24,272 nucleotides of DNA from assembly GCA_017559685.1 (NCBI GenBank), contig JAFYQY010000054.1:1-24272 (forward strand), in the 5' to 3' direction. Within the stretch, counting starts at the first letter, position 1. Every line of letters begins with the position of its first letter. The notes below the pieces were generated by a model. The model saw only the letters and a program-made list of their open reading frames with translations. It had not been told where the DNA came from and did no database searches. Shown one piece after another: positions 1-7,544 of the stretch. The DNA is from Alistipes sp. Its GTDB lineage: Bacteria > Bacteroidota > Bacteroidia > Bacteroidales > Rikenellaceae. A program made the position numbers and the translations under genes.

Positions 1-1
1 G

Positions 2-184
2 GCTTCGACAATCGGCTTCTGGTTCGAGAATAAGGCCTACTCAAATAGCACCTATACGAACTGCGCCGTATCGGTAGACCAGGTGGAGCAGTGGACAGGT
101 TTCGACCTCTTCGCAAATCTTCCTGATGGCGTTGAAGGCTTAGCGGAAAGTAATACAAGCTGGACATCATTCTCCAACTTTTAG
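2..184 (+). CDS. DNA/RNA non-specific endonuclease, C-terminal fragment
   Basis: This is the last 60 residues of a gene that enters from the left edge. The frame starting at base 2 is open to the TAG at 182-184. The tail contains IGFWFENK, then CAVSVDQVEQWTGFDLFANLP, which resembles the C-terminal end of Endonuclease_NS (NucA-type beta-beta-alpha metal nuclease) proteins of Bacteroidales, where a VDEVE..TGIDFF..LPD segment closes the fold. Such enzymes are usually secreted or periplasmic and cut DNA and RNA without sequence preference. The catalytic DRGH region lies outside the window, so activity cannot be judged. The family call rests on the tail alone, which is distinctive but short. A strong terminator follows 36 bases later. 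Confidence 0.72.
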   Translation, partial: ASTIGFWFENKAYSNSTYTNCAVSVDQVEQWTGFDLFANLPDGVEGLAESNTSWTSFSNF

Positions 185-220
185 GCGGGGAGATGAAAGG
201 TCGTAAAGAAAGGTAAAGGT

Positions 221-255
221 AACACCGAGCAAAATCTGCTCGGTGTTATTTTGTT
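221..255 (+). terminator. Rho-independent terminator after endonuclease gene
   Basis: A perfect 11-bp stem (221-231 with 237-247) has a 5-base loop and is followed by ATTTTGTTTTT. It ends the endonuclease transcript. The T-rich tail also contains the TTTG that serves as the -33 element of the next promoter, so the two signals are interleaved. Confidence 0.85.
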
Positions 256-281
256 TTTCTCGCCCAAAAATACTATATTTG
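250..281 (+). promoter_or_regulatory. Bacteroidetes-type promoter for the DUF4836 operon
   Basis: TTTG at 250-253 and TATATTTG at 274-281 are separated by 20 bases, matching the known Bacteroidetes -33/-7 consensus (TTTG, then TAnnTTTG). Transcription would begin near 288, giving a leader of about 65 nt before the ATG at 354. Confidence 0.75.
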
Positions 282-353
282 CAATAGGGTCGGCGACTCT
301 TGACGCCCGACAGAGCAGAAAAATCAAACAAAAACAATAAAAACCTTAGAACA

Positions 354-1979
354 ATGAGACGTCTATTTACCTATTTCGCAGTGATGGTGGCATCGGCTAC
401 CCTTTTGGTTGGTTGCTTCGGTGGCGACTACACAAGTGCTATCCCCGAGGATGCAATTTCGGTTTTGCGATTCGATGCCAATCAGGTGTTGGAGAAGAGT
501 GGATCCAAGAAGGAGTGTTTGGATGCCTTCCGTGCCGAATTGCAGAAGCAGAATATGCCCGACTTTATGTTGGCTATAGCCGACGATCTCCGCAATACGG
601 GTATCGACGTCGATGCTCCAATGTACACCTTTGCTAAGTTGGTCGACAAGGACAAGCTCTTTGTGGCGCTTGTGGCTAAGACCTACAACACCTCGTTGTT
701 GAAGAGGGTTATCGAGCGCATTGGTGAGGGTGATTTGACACCTCAGGAGACCAAAGAGGGTACACTCTTTTTCGACGAGTACGACACGTCGGCGGTGTTG
801 GGCTACAACGACGAGGCGGTAGTTTTCGGTTGTGCAGTTCCTATCTCGGGACGTGGCAAGACTGACGCTAAGCCATACGTTGTGAAGGCACTCAAGAGTG
901 CTCTCGATGGCGACGGCAACGACGAGATTGTGCCGGCATACGAGGATAACGATGTTGCAGTTTGCCTCCACACAACGCCGTTGGTTGATGCGTTGAAGTC
1001 GGTGTTGAAGAACGACTACAACGCCGACCTTGCGAAGGCTATCGCTGAGTTGGAGAGTGCTAAGGGTAGCAGAATAGACCTTGCGTTCAACTTCGCAGAG
1101 GGTAGCATCGACTTGGATATGGTGACCACAAATTGGCCAAAGAAACTCAACTACGAGCTTGGCCCTTGCTCGCATCAGAACTTGAAGTATGTGCCGTCGA
1201 ACACTTTGGCGGTGGCAAATCTCCCATTCGACGGCGAGAAGTTCCTTGTTGCTTTGGAGAAGTTCTTGAACGAGAATCCAATGGTTAAGCAGGAGTTGGA
1301 TAAGGAGTTGAACCGCTCGACAAGTGGTGCAATGAACAGCACAATGTTGATGGCTATCGCAAATCCGTTCCTCAGCACCGTGAAGGGCGATGTGACTGTC
1401 GCTCTCAACGATATCAGCGTTGAGGCAGTTTGGGATCCGTACTACAACTACTATAGCGGAGGCTACCGTGAGAAGGTAACGCCTAACCTTTGTGCTGTTG
1501 TGCCTGTCGTGAACGACAAGATTATGAATACAGCATCGGCTTACTTTGCATTCTCGCCTGATGTAACCCGCATTAGCAACAACCTCTACTCTGTAGAGGT
1601 GGAGAAGGGTTTGACTGCATTTGTTGGTCAGAAGGACAATGTCCTTTTCGCCTCGATGCCTAATGTTTTGGATGCGGTGGCCGAGACTGCAACCGAATCG
1701 TCGTGGTACGATGCAGTTGACGGTAGCTACTCCTACGTTGTGGTGAATATTGCGGAGTTGCTCAACAATGCAACCATAAGCAAGGAGTTGAACAAGGAGA
1801 TTTACGACGAGTTAGGCTCGGCAGGCTACGAGGTGATGCAGATTTTGGGTCTCTTCGACTATTGCGTGGCAACAGCGCCAACTTGGCAGAGTGCAAATAT
1901 GAGCCTCGTACTCAAGAATCAGAAGGAGAACTCGTTGAAGCAGATTGTCGACAAGGTTAAGGGCGCTATTTTGAAATAG
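354..1979 (+). CDS. DUF4836 family lipoprotein
   Basis: This is a 541-residue protein. The reading frame stays open upstream to a TTG at 300, but the ATG at 354 gives a proper lipoprotein signal (MRRLFTYFAVMVAS, then lipobox LVGC with Cys21), so that start is chosen. After the signal comes SAIPEDAISVLRFDANQVLEKSG, which is typical of DUF4836, a Bacteroidetes family of about 500 residues with no established function. The rest alternates charged helices and short strands and shows no catalytic motif that I recognise. It is probably membrane-anchored in the periplasm or at the cell surface. It is the first gene of a three-gene operon: an ABC ATPase starts 3 bp after its stop, and a permease overlaps that gene. 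It may therefore be the extracytoplasmic partner or client of the transporter, which is an inference from position only. Confidence 0.8.
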   Translation: MRRLFTYFAVMVASATLLVGCFGGDYTSAIPEDAISVLRFDANQVLEKSGSKKECLDAFRAELQKQNMPDFMLAIADDLRNTGIDVDAPMYTFAKLVDKDKLFVALVAKTYNTSLLKRVIERIGEGDLTPQETKEGTLFFDEYDTSAVLGYNDEAVVFGCAVPISGRGKTDAKPYVVKALKSALDGDGNDEIVPAYEDNDVAVCLHTTPLVDALKSVLKNDYNADLAKAIAELESAKGSRIDLAFNFAEGSIDLDMVTTNWPKKLNYELGPCSHQNLKYVPSNTLAVANLPFDGEKFLVALEKFLNENPMVKQELDKELNRSTSGAMNSTMLMAIANPFLSTVKGDVTVALNDISVEAVWDPYYNYYSGGYREKVTPNLCAVVPVVNDKIMNTASAYFAFSPDVTRISNNLYSVEVEKGLTAFVGQKDNVLFASMPNVLDAVAETATESSWYDAVDGSYSYVVVNIAELLNNATISKELNKEIYDELGSAGYEVMQILGLFDYCVATAPTWQSANMSLVLKNQKENSLKQIVDKVKGAILK

Positions 1980-1982
1980 TCT

Positions 1983-2627
1983 ATGCAGAGCATACGATTG
2001 CACAACGTCATTCCCGAGGTCTTCGCTCAGCGTGAGGATCTTCGGTCGGATATCTGGCTCTCCGACTTTGAGCTTGAGCGAGGTAAGCGCTACCTCATCG
2101 AGGCGGAGTCGGGTGCGGGCAAATCGTCGTTGTGCAGTTATCTCTACGGTCAGCGTGACGACTATCGTGGCGAGATTCTCTTCGATGGCGAGGATATCCG
2201 TCGCTTTACGGTGGGCGAGTGGAGTCGTCTGCGCCAGCGCTCGGTAGCTATCTTGTTTCAAGATTTAAAACTCTTCGACGAACTTACGGCGCTGGAGAAT
2301 GTGGAGTTGAAAAACCGCCTTACAAAGACGCAAAGCCGAGCTACGATTCTCTCCTGGTTCGAAGAGTTGGGTATAGTCGACAAGGTCAATGCGCCTGTGG
2401 GGCGTATGTCGTATGGTCAGCAACAGCGTGTAGCCCTTATCAGGGCGTTGTGCCAGCCGCTCGACTTCCTTCTGCTCGACGAGCCGATTTCGCACCTCGA
2501 CGACCGCAATAGCGAGGTTGTGCGTGATATTATCTTGCGTGAGACCGAGCGTCAGGGTGCTGCAATCATCGTCACCTCGATAGGTAAACATATAGATTTG
2601 AACTACGATAAAGTTGTGCGCCTATGA
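1983..2627 (+). CDS. ABC transporter ATP-binding protein (LolD/FtsE/MacB-like)
   Basis: This 214-residue protein has the size of a stand-alone nucleotide-binding subunit of the LolD/FtsE/MacB class. Visible motifs are Walker A ESGAGKSS (42-49), Q-loop LFQD (Gln93), signature MSYGQQQR (142-149) and Walker B LLLDEP (Asp166, catalytic Glu167). The D-loop reads SHLDD. At the switch position, where families read TSH or THD, this protein reads VTSIGKHI, so Ile200 replaces the switch histidine. The first Gly of Walker A is also Ala. The gene starts 3 bp after the DUF4836 stop, and its TGA overlaps the permease ATG by 4 bp, so translational coupling and a shared complex are likely. The substrate is unknown. 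Mechanical coupling across the envelope, as in FtsEX or MacB, is as plausible as lipid or lipoprotein transport. Confidence 0.85.
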   Translation: MQSIRLHNVIPEVFAQREDLRSDIWLSDFELERGKRYLIEAESGAGKSSLCSYLYGQRDDYRGEILFDGEDIRRFTVGEWSRLRQRSVAILFQDLKLFDELTALENVELKNRLTKTQSRATILSWFEELGIVDKVNAPVGRMSYGQQQRVALIRALCQPLDFLLLDEPISHLDDRNSEVVRDIILRETERQGAAIIVTSIGKHIDLNYDKVVRL

Positions 2628-3805
2628 GGTTGATTTGGAAATTGTTGCGCCAGCATATCAGCGTAGTGCAGTTGGTGGGATTCTTCCTCGCCAACCTTAT
2701 CGGACTCTCGATAATTCTCTGCGGAGTGCAGCTCTATAGCGACGTGAAACCTATCGTGATGGGCGAATCGCTCGTCTCGAACGACTATCTCGTGCTCTCG
2801 AAGCGAGTTACCACCGACAATATGTTTGCCCGTGAGACCAACCGCTTCTCGCCCGAGGAGATTGATAGATTGAAGGCGCAACCCTTCGTGGAGCGCTTGG
2901 GAGAGTTCCGCTCCTCGCAGTTTAGGGTTAGTGCCGAGGTGTCGATGTTCAACGCCTCCACGCTGATGTTCTTCGAGTCGGTGCCCGATTCGTTCCTCGA
3001 TATTAAGAGCGACAAGTGGCACTTTACCCCTGGCGATAAGACGATTCCGATTATCATTCCACGAGCATATCTCAACCTCTACAACTTCGGCTTTAGCCCC
3101 TCGATGGCGATACCGCAACTCTCGGAGGAGTTCCTCGGTGAGATTCCGCTCCAGGTCTACATCACAACCCGAGTACCGTCGGTGGTGCGCTACGAAGCAC
3201 GTGTTGTAGGCTTTTCCGAGCGTATCAATACGATACTCGTTCCTGATAGCTTCCTGAGTTGGGCGAACAAGGAGTATGGATACACCGCTATGGGTGGCGT
3301 CTCTCGAGTTATGGTCGAGACCTCGAATCCGTCAGACAAGGCTATAGGCGAGTATCTCGCCGAGAATGGCTATCACGCCGAAGATAATGGCTCGGCAACG
3401 AGCAAGATGAGCTATCTGCTGAATATCGGCCTGGCGGTCATCGTCGCCATAGGAGCAATATTCAGCATTCTCTCGCTCTGCATCCTCACCCTGAGCATCT
3501 ACCTGCTCTTGCAGAAGAATACCAAAAAACTCGAGAACCTCGTGCTTGCTGGATATACGCCGAGGGTTGTGGCGATGCCTTACAAGCTCCTTACCGCACT
3601 CTTGAATGTGGTGGTGGCGGGTGGCGCCGTGGGGGCAGCTCTCTTGGTGCGACTTCTCTACGTCGGTAAACTCTCTGCGCTCTTTGGTCAGGCTGTGGGC
3701 GGATCGACCGTTTCGATGGTGGTCTCGGGTGTGGGAATTGCCAGCATGGTGATACTTCTGAATATGCGAATCATCCAACGCAAAGTGGATAAGATAGCCC
3801 GATAG
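2624..3805 (+). CDS. FtsX/MacB-like ABC transporter permease
   Basis: This 393-residue membrane protein has one transmembrane segment near residues 17-38 (hydrophobic LVGFFLANLIGLSIILCG), a large extracytoplasmic domain of about 230 residues, then three C-terminal segments (around 267-297, 317-345 and 357-378). This 1+3 topology is that of the FtsX/LolC/MacB (type VII ABC) family. The proteins in this family move a periplasmic domain in response to ATP hydrolysis rather than forming a classical import channel. The ATG overlaps the ATPase stop by 4 bp. A strong terminator follows, so the operon is DUF4836, ATPase, permease and nothing else. The periplasmic domain did not match a named subfamily that I know, so no specific substrate is given. 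Confidence 0.8.
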   Translation: MRLIWKLLRQHISVVQLVGFFLANLIGLSIILCGVQLYSDVKPIVMGESLVSNDYLVLSKRVTTDNMFARETNRFSPEEIDRLKAQPFVERLGEFRSSQFRVSAEVSMFNASTLMFFESVPDSFLDIKSDKWHFTPGDKTIPIIIPRAYLNLYNFGFSPSMAIPQLSEEFLGEIPLQVYITTRVPSVVRYEARVVGFSERINTILVPDSFLSWANKEYGYTAMGGVSRVMVETSNPSDKAIGEYLAENGYHAEDNGSATSKMSYLLNIGLAVIVAIGAIFSILSLCILTLSIYLLLQKNTKKLENLVLAGYTPRVVAMPYKLLTALLNVVVAGGAVGAALLVRLLYVGKLSALFGQAVGGSTVSMVVSGVGIASMVILLNMRIIQRKVDKIAR

Positions 3806-3827
3806 AATTTATACCTATTATATATAT

Positions 3828-3852
3828 AAGGGGGCATTATGGCCCCCTTTTT
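3828..3852 (+). terminator. Rho-independent terminator after the ABC operon
   Basis: AAGGGGGC (3828-3835) pairs with GCCCCCTT (3842-3849) across a 6-base loop, followed by TTTTT. The stem is GC-rich and the tail U-rich. A second small inverted repeat, GAGCG (3863-3867) with CGCTC (3873-3877), lies just downstream and has no assigned role. Confidence 0.88.
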
Positions 3853-3917
3853 CGCTGATTTAGAGCGCTATTCGCTCCGCTAGCACCCACTTTTTTGCCT
3901 ATTTTTTGAGATTTAAT

Positions 3918-3947
3918 TTTGTTTTATAAATTTTATTCGTACCTTTG
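3918..3947 (+). promoter_or_regulatory. Promoter for tRNA-Glu (and probably rpsT)
   Basis: TTTG at 3918-3921 and TACCTTTG at 3940-3947 are 18 bases apart, a good Bacteroidetes -33/-7 pair in an AT-rich stretch. It is the only clear promoter between the ABC operon terminator and rpsT. I see no terminator between the tRNA and rpsT, so one transcript probably carries both. Confidence 0.75.
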
Positions 3948-3981
3948 CACCGCTAAATGCCCCTACGGGTTATAGCGGTAA

Positions 3982-4053
3982 GGCCCGTTCGTCTATCGGC
4001 TAGGACGCAAGATTTTCATTCTTGAAAGACGAGTTCGACTCTCGTACGGGCTA
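3982..4053 (+). tRNA. tRNA-Glu (anticodon UUC)
   Basis: The 72-nt cloverleaf folds cleanly. The acceptor GGCCCGT pairs with ACGGGCT (first pair G-U). The anticodon stem CAAGA/TCTTG encloses a loop reading TTTTCAT with anticodon TTC. The T arm ACGAG/CTCGT encloses TTCGACT. The discriminator is A and CCA is not encoded. UUC reads both GAA and GAG codons. The gene lies directly upstream of a structured leader and rpsT. Confidence 0.95.
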
Positions 4054-4255
4054 CAAACGACAGAGTATCAGCACGATAGGTCGGTTAAGATTTGTGCGGT
4101 GCGGATGTCTCTGCGGGCAACAGAAAACTCTAGGAGCGGGCTTCGAGCCTATCCGAAACCGACTACGGTCGTGTAAAAGTGGGATGGCACACCTCCGAAA
4201 ATGTGCGCTAAAAAAGAGAAATATAAATAACAAATAATAAAAAAGTTAGAAAACT
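4054..4255 (+). promoter_or_regulatory. Structured leader between tRNA-Glu and rpsT (possible cis-regulatory RNA)
   Basis: This gene-free 200-nt stretch is unusually structured. GCACGA-TA (4071-4078) and GTCGGTT (4080-4086) pair with TA plus TCGTGT (4164-4174) and AACCGAC (4157-4163), making a roughly 15-bp interrupted helix. Nested inside are CGGAT (4102-4106) with ATCCG (4151-4155), a TCTG/CAGA hairpin (4110-4124), and GGCT-TCG-AGCC (4139-4149). About 50 nt of A-rich, probably unpaired sequence then leads into the rpsT ATG. Ribosomal-protein leaders often bind their own product, so an S20 autoregulatory element is a reasonable guess. It could also be a processed small RNA released by tRNA maturation. 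I found no credible coding frame in it. Confidence 0.5.
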
Positions 4256-4507
4256 ATGGCAAATCACAAGTCTTCAGAGAAGAGAATCCGCCAGACTGCA
4301 ACTAAGCGTGCTCACAACCGTCTTTACCACAAGACTACTCGCAACGCTATCAAGGCTCTTCGTAACACTACAGACAAGAGCGCAGCAGAGGCATTGCTTC
4401 CAAAGGTAACAGCTATGCTCGATAAGTTGGCTAAGACCAACATTATCCATAAGAACAAGGCTGGTAACCTTAAGAGCGCAGCGCAGTTGCACGTAAACGC
4501 TCTCTAA
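4256..4507 (+). CDS. rpsT: 30S ribosomal protein S20
   Basis: This 83-residue, very basic protein ([14 protein letters not shown] at the start) matches S20, which binds 16S rRNA early in assembly of the 30S body. The length is normal for the family (about 84-88). The ATG follows a long A-rich leader without a Shine-Dalgarno sequence, as usual in Bacteroidetes. It probably shares a transcript with tRNA-Glu and may be controlled by the folded leader upstream. A hairpin terminator follows. Confidence 0.96.
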   Translation: MANHKSSEKRIRQTATKRAHNRLYHKTTRNAIKALRNTTDKSAAEALLPKVTAMLDKLAKTNIIHKNKAGNLKSAAQLHVNAL

Positions 4508-4530
4508 TTTCTAGAGTGCAGGCAATTGTG

Positions 4531-4566
4531 ATAAAACGGATCGTCCTTTTGCGGCGATCCGTTTAT
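4531..4566 (+). terminator. Hairpin terminator after rpsT
   Basis: AAACGGATCG (4534-4543) pairs with CGATCCGTTT (4555-4564) across an 11-base loop, and the flanking GAT/ATC can extend the stem with one bulged A. The following U-tract is weak. No clear promoter lies between this hairpin and the next gene at 4598, so some read-through into that gene is possible. Confidence 0.6.
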
Positions 4567-4597
4567 CGTTAGAAACACAACCTAAAAAAATAAAACT

Positions 4598-5419
4598 ATG
4601 AAGATGAAAACATTTATTTGTGCGCTCTTGGTTGCGCTCTTCGCATTCGAGGCGTCGGCACAGGTGACTCTTCCAAAGGGTCGTGACGTAGAGTTTGGTT
4701 TGCAGGCACACCGTGGCCTTTCGAACCGATTCCCCGAGAACACCGTTCTCGCATTCCGTGAGGCTGGCAAGGTGCCATACTACTACGGTATGGAGACCGA
4801 TGTTCAGATGACGAAGGATGGCGTGTTGGTTTGTATGCACGACTACACCCTCGATCGTACCACCACAGCGACTGGTGCGGTTAGCGACCATACTTGGGCT
4901 GAGTTGCGCAAGGCGTGGATCGACGGCGGAACAGGCTGGGACGAGAAGTACACTCACAAGCTCCGCATCGCAACTTTCAAGGAGTATCTCAAAATCTGCA
5001 AGAAGTACAACCTTGTACCTTACGTAGAGTTGAAGCTTATCAGCTACGAGGGCATTCGCAAGACTATCGAGACGTTGCACAAGATGGGCTTCGAGGGTAA
5101 GTATGTGCTCACTTCGTTCAAGTGGGACTACTTGCACGAGGCTGCAAAGTATAGCAACGCTCCGCTCGAGTTTATGCACGTGCGCTACACCCCCGAGATT
5201 GTCGACAAGATCAAGGGTGTAAAGAATGCAATTGCACGTCCTATGGCACGTCGCACCACTAAGGAACTTGTGGACTATTGCCACTCGCAGGGTCTTATGG
5301 TAGAGTGCTACGGCCTCCCAATGCGTCGTAATGCTGAACTTGTTGATACTTTGCGCTCGTGGGGTGTTAAGGGTGGTACTACTAATGACTATCAGTGGTA
5401 TAAGTGGTTGAAAAAGTAG
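4598..5419 (+). CDS. Secreted glycerophosphodiester phosphodiesterase
   Basis: This 273-residue protein has an N-terminal signal peptide (MKMKTFICALLVALFAFEASA, cleavage near residue 21). The rest is a GDPD TIM barrel. The family signature residues are present: HRG (His38, Arg39), PEN (Glu47, Asn48), ETD (Glu66, Asp68), MHDYTLDRTT (His81, Asp82) and VELK (Glu144). His38 and His81 would be the acid/base pair, with Glu66, Asp68 and Glu144 binding the metal. It would hydrolyse glycerophosphodiesters from lipid turnover to glycerol-3-phosphate and an alcohol, in the periplasm. It stands alone on the plus strand between rpsT and a long inverted repeat. The ATG at 4604 is an alternative start that would leave the signal peptide intact. 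Confidence 0.92.
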   Translation: MKMKTFICALLVALFAFEASAQVTLPKGRDVEFGLQAHRGLSNRFPENTVLAFREAGKVPYYYGMETDVQMTKDGVLVCMHDYTLDRTTTATGAVSDHTWAELRKAWIDGGTGWDEKYTHKLRIATFKEYLKICKKYNLVPYVELKLISYEGIRKTIETLHKMGFEGKYVLTSFKWDYLHEAAKYSNAPLEFMHVRYTPEIVDKIKGVKNAIARPMARRTTKELVDYCHSQGLMVECYGLPMRRNAELVDTLRSWGVKGGTTNDYQWYKWLKK

Positions 5420-5537
5420 TTTTGATTAGTTCTTTTTGCACGAGAGCATCGGACTCCAAACTCCTCACATAGCTCTACTATGCTGCGGATTTGTCGCCTT
5501 GTCTCGCACAAAAATAATCTAATCATAACCACTTTTT
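5411..5537. repeat. Long imperfect inverted repeat element (MITE/REP-like)
   Basis: The left arm 5411-5445 and right arm 5502-5537 are nearly perfect reverse complements (about 30 of 35 positions, one 1-base gap). The left arm starts inside the last codons of the GDPD gene, which reads into it. The 56-base centre carries a small hairpin, CATAG (5468-5472) with CTATG (5478-5482). The shape suggests a non-autonomous mobile or extragenic palindromic repeat, or a large transcript-end structure. No open reading frame is present. Confidence 0.65.
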
Positions 5538-5552
5538 ACGCCATCTAAAAAG

Positions 5553-5590
5553 AAAAAGCCCTGCTTCGATTGAAGCAGGGCTTTGTTGTT
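5553..5590. terminator. Bidirectional terminator between convergent genes
   Basis: A perfect 13-bp stem, AAAGCCCTGCTTC (5555-5567) with 5572-5584, has a GATT loop. On the minus strand it is followed by TTTTCTTTTTAG, a good U-tract for the GH2 gene that ends at 5606. On the plus strand the tail is GTTGTTGTTTG, weaker but workable for the GDPD transcript. Confidence 0.88.
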
Positions 5591-5605
5591 GTTTGTTGAG
5601 ATCGT

Positions 5606-7480
5606 TTACTTTTCGGGGTTTTTGCCGAAGATAGTCTTCAAACGCTCGGCGTCGTACTTAGCACGGCGGTCGTAGTAGTAGATACCGTTCTCCTCCTGCT
5701 CGACGTCGGTGAGCTGGGTGTAGCAGTAGCCCCAAACCTGCTCGCTAATCGAGAGCAACGCATTTACCTGATTCTCCAAACGCTTATAGAAGTCCTCCTT
5801 GGTTACGGCCGACTTGCCATAGCCCCACGAGCCCTTGCGGTCGCTATCCTTCACAGGGTTAGCCTCCAAGCACTTGATACCGCCGAACTCGTCGAGCACA
5901 TAAGGGCGAGTGCCGTCGTACTCTGCCTGCTGGAAGAGGGCCTTGCTCGAGATATCGCCTACGGTTGGCATACCGCTCGAATCCTTCGGTTTTGGCATAT
6001 ACTTCGGGGTATAGTGGAAGAGTTTGCCGGTTTCAGGGTTGTAAACCTTAGCCTTGAGCTTCTCGCCATCCTGCTCGTAGTTGTGCATTGCACAGATGTC
6101 GTAGTCGTTGGTAATAACACCACCACTAACGGTATTTACAGGTCGTGTAGGGTCGGTTATGTGGGTAACGGTGTAGAGATCCTTCACAAGACGTGGGTAC
6201 TGCACGTGGTCAGGATACCAAGCCTCGTTGAGAGGGGTCCAAGTTACGATTGACGGGTGGTTGCGGTCACGAACAATGATGTTCTGCCACTCGGTGAGGT
6301 AGTTGCGAGCAGTCTCAGGCAACGAAATATCCACACCCCAGCTTGCAAACTCGCCCCAAACGAGGTAGCCGAGTTTATCTGCCCAATAGAAGAAGCGCTC
6401 CTCGAAGACCTTCTGGTGGAGACGTGCGCCATTGAAGCCTACAGCCATCGACATCTCGATATCGTGGCGGAGAGCCTCGTCGCTTGGTGCAGTCCAAATG
6501 CCGTCAGGGTAGAAGCCCTGATCGAGTACGAGACGCTGGTAGTAAGGTTTGTTGTTGAGGTAAACCTTGTTGCCGTCGATGTGTACCTTGCGCATACCGA
6601 GGTACGACGAGATCTTATCGAGCACCTTGCCCTCCTTGTCGCAGATAACATACTCCACATCGTAGAGCTTAGGGTTCTCAGGCGACCAAGTCTGGTACTT
6701 CTTCATCGGAATAACGATAGGCATACCCTCAACCTGCGCCACCTGCTTCTTTGCAACGAGCTTGCCGTTATCCTTGATATTGATTGTAAGGGTATTCGAC
6801 GCAGTTGCTCTGTAGTAGCGTGGGGTGACGATAACCTGGTGGTTGTCGATATCGGTCATTACCTGCACGTGGTCGAGCGAGTAGTTGTTGGTAGCCTCCA
6901 ACCACACGGTCTGCCAGATACCTGTGGTGCGGGTATATACACAGCTGTAAGAGTAGCTGCGCAACGACTGCTTACCCGAGCCTTGTGTGCGAGAGCGCAA
7001 GTCGCTGTTAGCACGCACTACGAGGTTGTGCGCCTTGCCGTCAGCCACGAACTTTGTTACATCGAAGGCGAACGACGATGAGCCACCAAAGTGGCGACCT
7101 ACGAAGTTGCCGTCGATATATACCTCAGTCTCGTAGTATACGGCACCGAAGTTGAGCATAATCTTCTTCTCTGCCCAAGCGGCTGGCACTTGAATTGTGC
7201 GGTGGTACCAGATGCCTGTGATGATGTCCTTGTGCTCCACGCCCGAAAGCTTACTCTCGGGGCAGAAAGGAACGATAATCTTACCGCCGAAACCCTCGCT
7301 CAAGAATAACTTACGGTCGAAGCCTGTGTTCACGAGGTCCAACTCGTAGCTCCACTCACCGTTGAGGTTGATCCACTCACTGCGCTCGAACTGCGGTCGT
7401 GGATACTCGGCACGAGGTTGTGCTGCAAATGCGGTTACGCAAGCAGCCAATGCGATTGCAAAAGCAAAAAATCTCTTCAT
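5606..7480 (-). CDS. Glycoside hydrolase family 2 protein, secreted
   Basis: This 624-residue protein has a signal peptide (residues 1-20, ending AFAA). The family 2 layout is clear: a jelly-roll sugar-binding domain (about 35-195, with GIWYHRTIQVP), an immunoglobulin-like domain (about 200-300), then a TIM barrel. In the barrel, TWTPLNEAW carries the acid/base Glu419 and YVLDEFGG the nucleophile Glu531. GH2 enzymes include beta-galactosidases, beta-glucuronidases and beta-mannosidases; the sequence does not let me choose between them. It acts in the periplasm or outside the cell. It is monocistronic, with its own promoter and terminator, and has no SusC/SusD neighbours in the window, so it is not part of a visible polysaccharide-utilisation locus. 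Confidence 0.93.
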   Translation of the reverse strand: MKRFFAFAIALAACVTAFAAQPRAEYPRPQFERSEWINLNGEWSYELDLVNTGFDRKLFLSEGFGGKIIVPFCPESKLSGVEHKDIITGIWYHRTIQVPAAWAEKKIMLNFGAVYYETEVYIDGNFVGRHFGGSSSFAFDVTKFVADGKAHNLVVRANSDLRSRTQGSGKQSLRSYSYSCVYTRTTGIWQTVWLEATNNYSLDHVQVMTDIDNHQVIVTPRYYRATASNTLTINIKDNGKLVAKKQVAQVEGMPIVIPMKKYQTWSPENPKLYDVEYVICDKEGKVLDKISSYLGMRKVHIDGNKVYLNNKPYYQRLVLDQGFYPDGIWTAPSDEALRHDIEMSMAVGFNGARLHQKVFEERFFYWADKLGYLVWGEFASWGVDISLPETARNYLTEWQNIIVRDRNHPSIVTWTPLNEAWYPDHVQYPRLVKDLYTVTHITDPTRPVNTVSGGVITNDYDICAMHNYEQDGEKLKAKVYNPETGKLFHYTPKYMPKPKDSSGMPTVGDISSKALFQQAEYDGTRPYVLDEFGGIKCLEANPVKDSDRKGSWGYGKSAVTKEDFYKRLENQVNALLSISEQVWGYCYTQLTDVEQEENGIYYYDRRAKYDAERLKTIFGKNPEK

Positions 7481-7509
7481 AATATGGTATTTTTAGGTTT
7501 ATCTTGTTA

Positions 7510-7517
7510 CAAAGATA
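7510..7517 (-). promoter_or_regulatory. Putative -7 element of the GH2 gene
   Basis: The minus strand reads TATCTTTG here, about 30 bases before the GH2 ATG, matching the Bacteroidetes -7 box. A clear TTTG -33 element is not visible at the expected distance. A perfect palindrome (7524-7544) lies just upstream in the position where a regulator could bind. Confidence 0.5.
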
Positions 7518-7523
7518 GCAAAA

Positions 7524-7544
7524 TTTTAGATATTCTATCTAAAA
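7524..7544. repeat. Palindrome at the end of the importer operon and upstream of GH2
   Basis: TTTTAGATA (7524-7532) and TATCTAAAA (7536-7544) form a perfect 9-bp inverted repeat with a 3-base spacer, overlapping the stop codon of the ABC ATPase gene. It is AT-rich, so it is a weak terminator at best. Because it sits just upstream of the GH2 -7 box, an operator is an alternative. Confidence 0.45.

Noticed and set aside
300..353. TTG-initiated N-terminal extension of the DUF4836 protein
   Set aside because: It would place a charged tail before a perfect lipoprotein signal that starts at the ATG at 354.
363..1175. Long minus-strand open frame opposite the DUF4836 gene
   Set aside because: Its product is rich in Val, Leu, Arg and His with no domain, and it lies wholly antisense to a gene with a signal peptide, promoter and operon partners.
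4022..4237. Small open frame over the tRNA-Glu end and rpsT leader
   Set aside because: It begins inside the tRNA and its coding capacity follows from the folded RNA; no promoter or conserved motif supports it.
6257..7081. 274-residue plus-strand open frame inside the GH2 gene
   Set aside because: A Leu/Val/Glu-rich shadow frame antisense to a GH2 gene with both catalytic residues.
5606..7480. A polysaccharide-utilisation locus around the GH2 gene
   Set aside because: No SusC/SusD pair, sensor or second glycosidase lies in the window; the gene is flanked by its own promoter and terminator.
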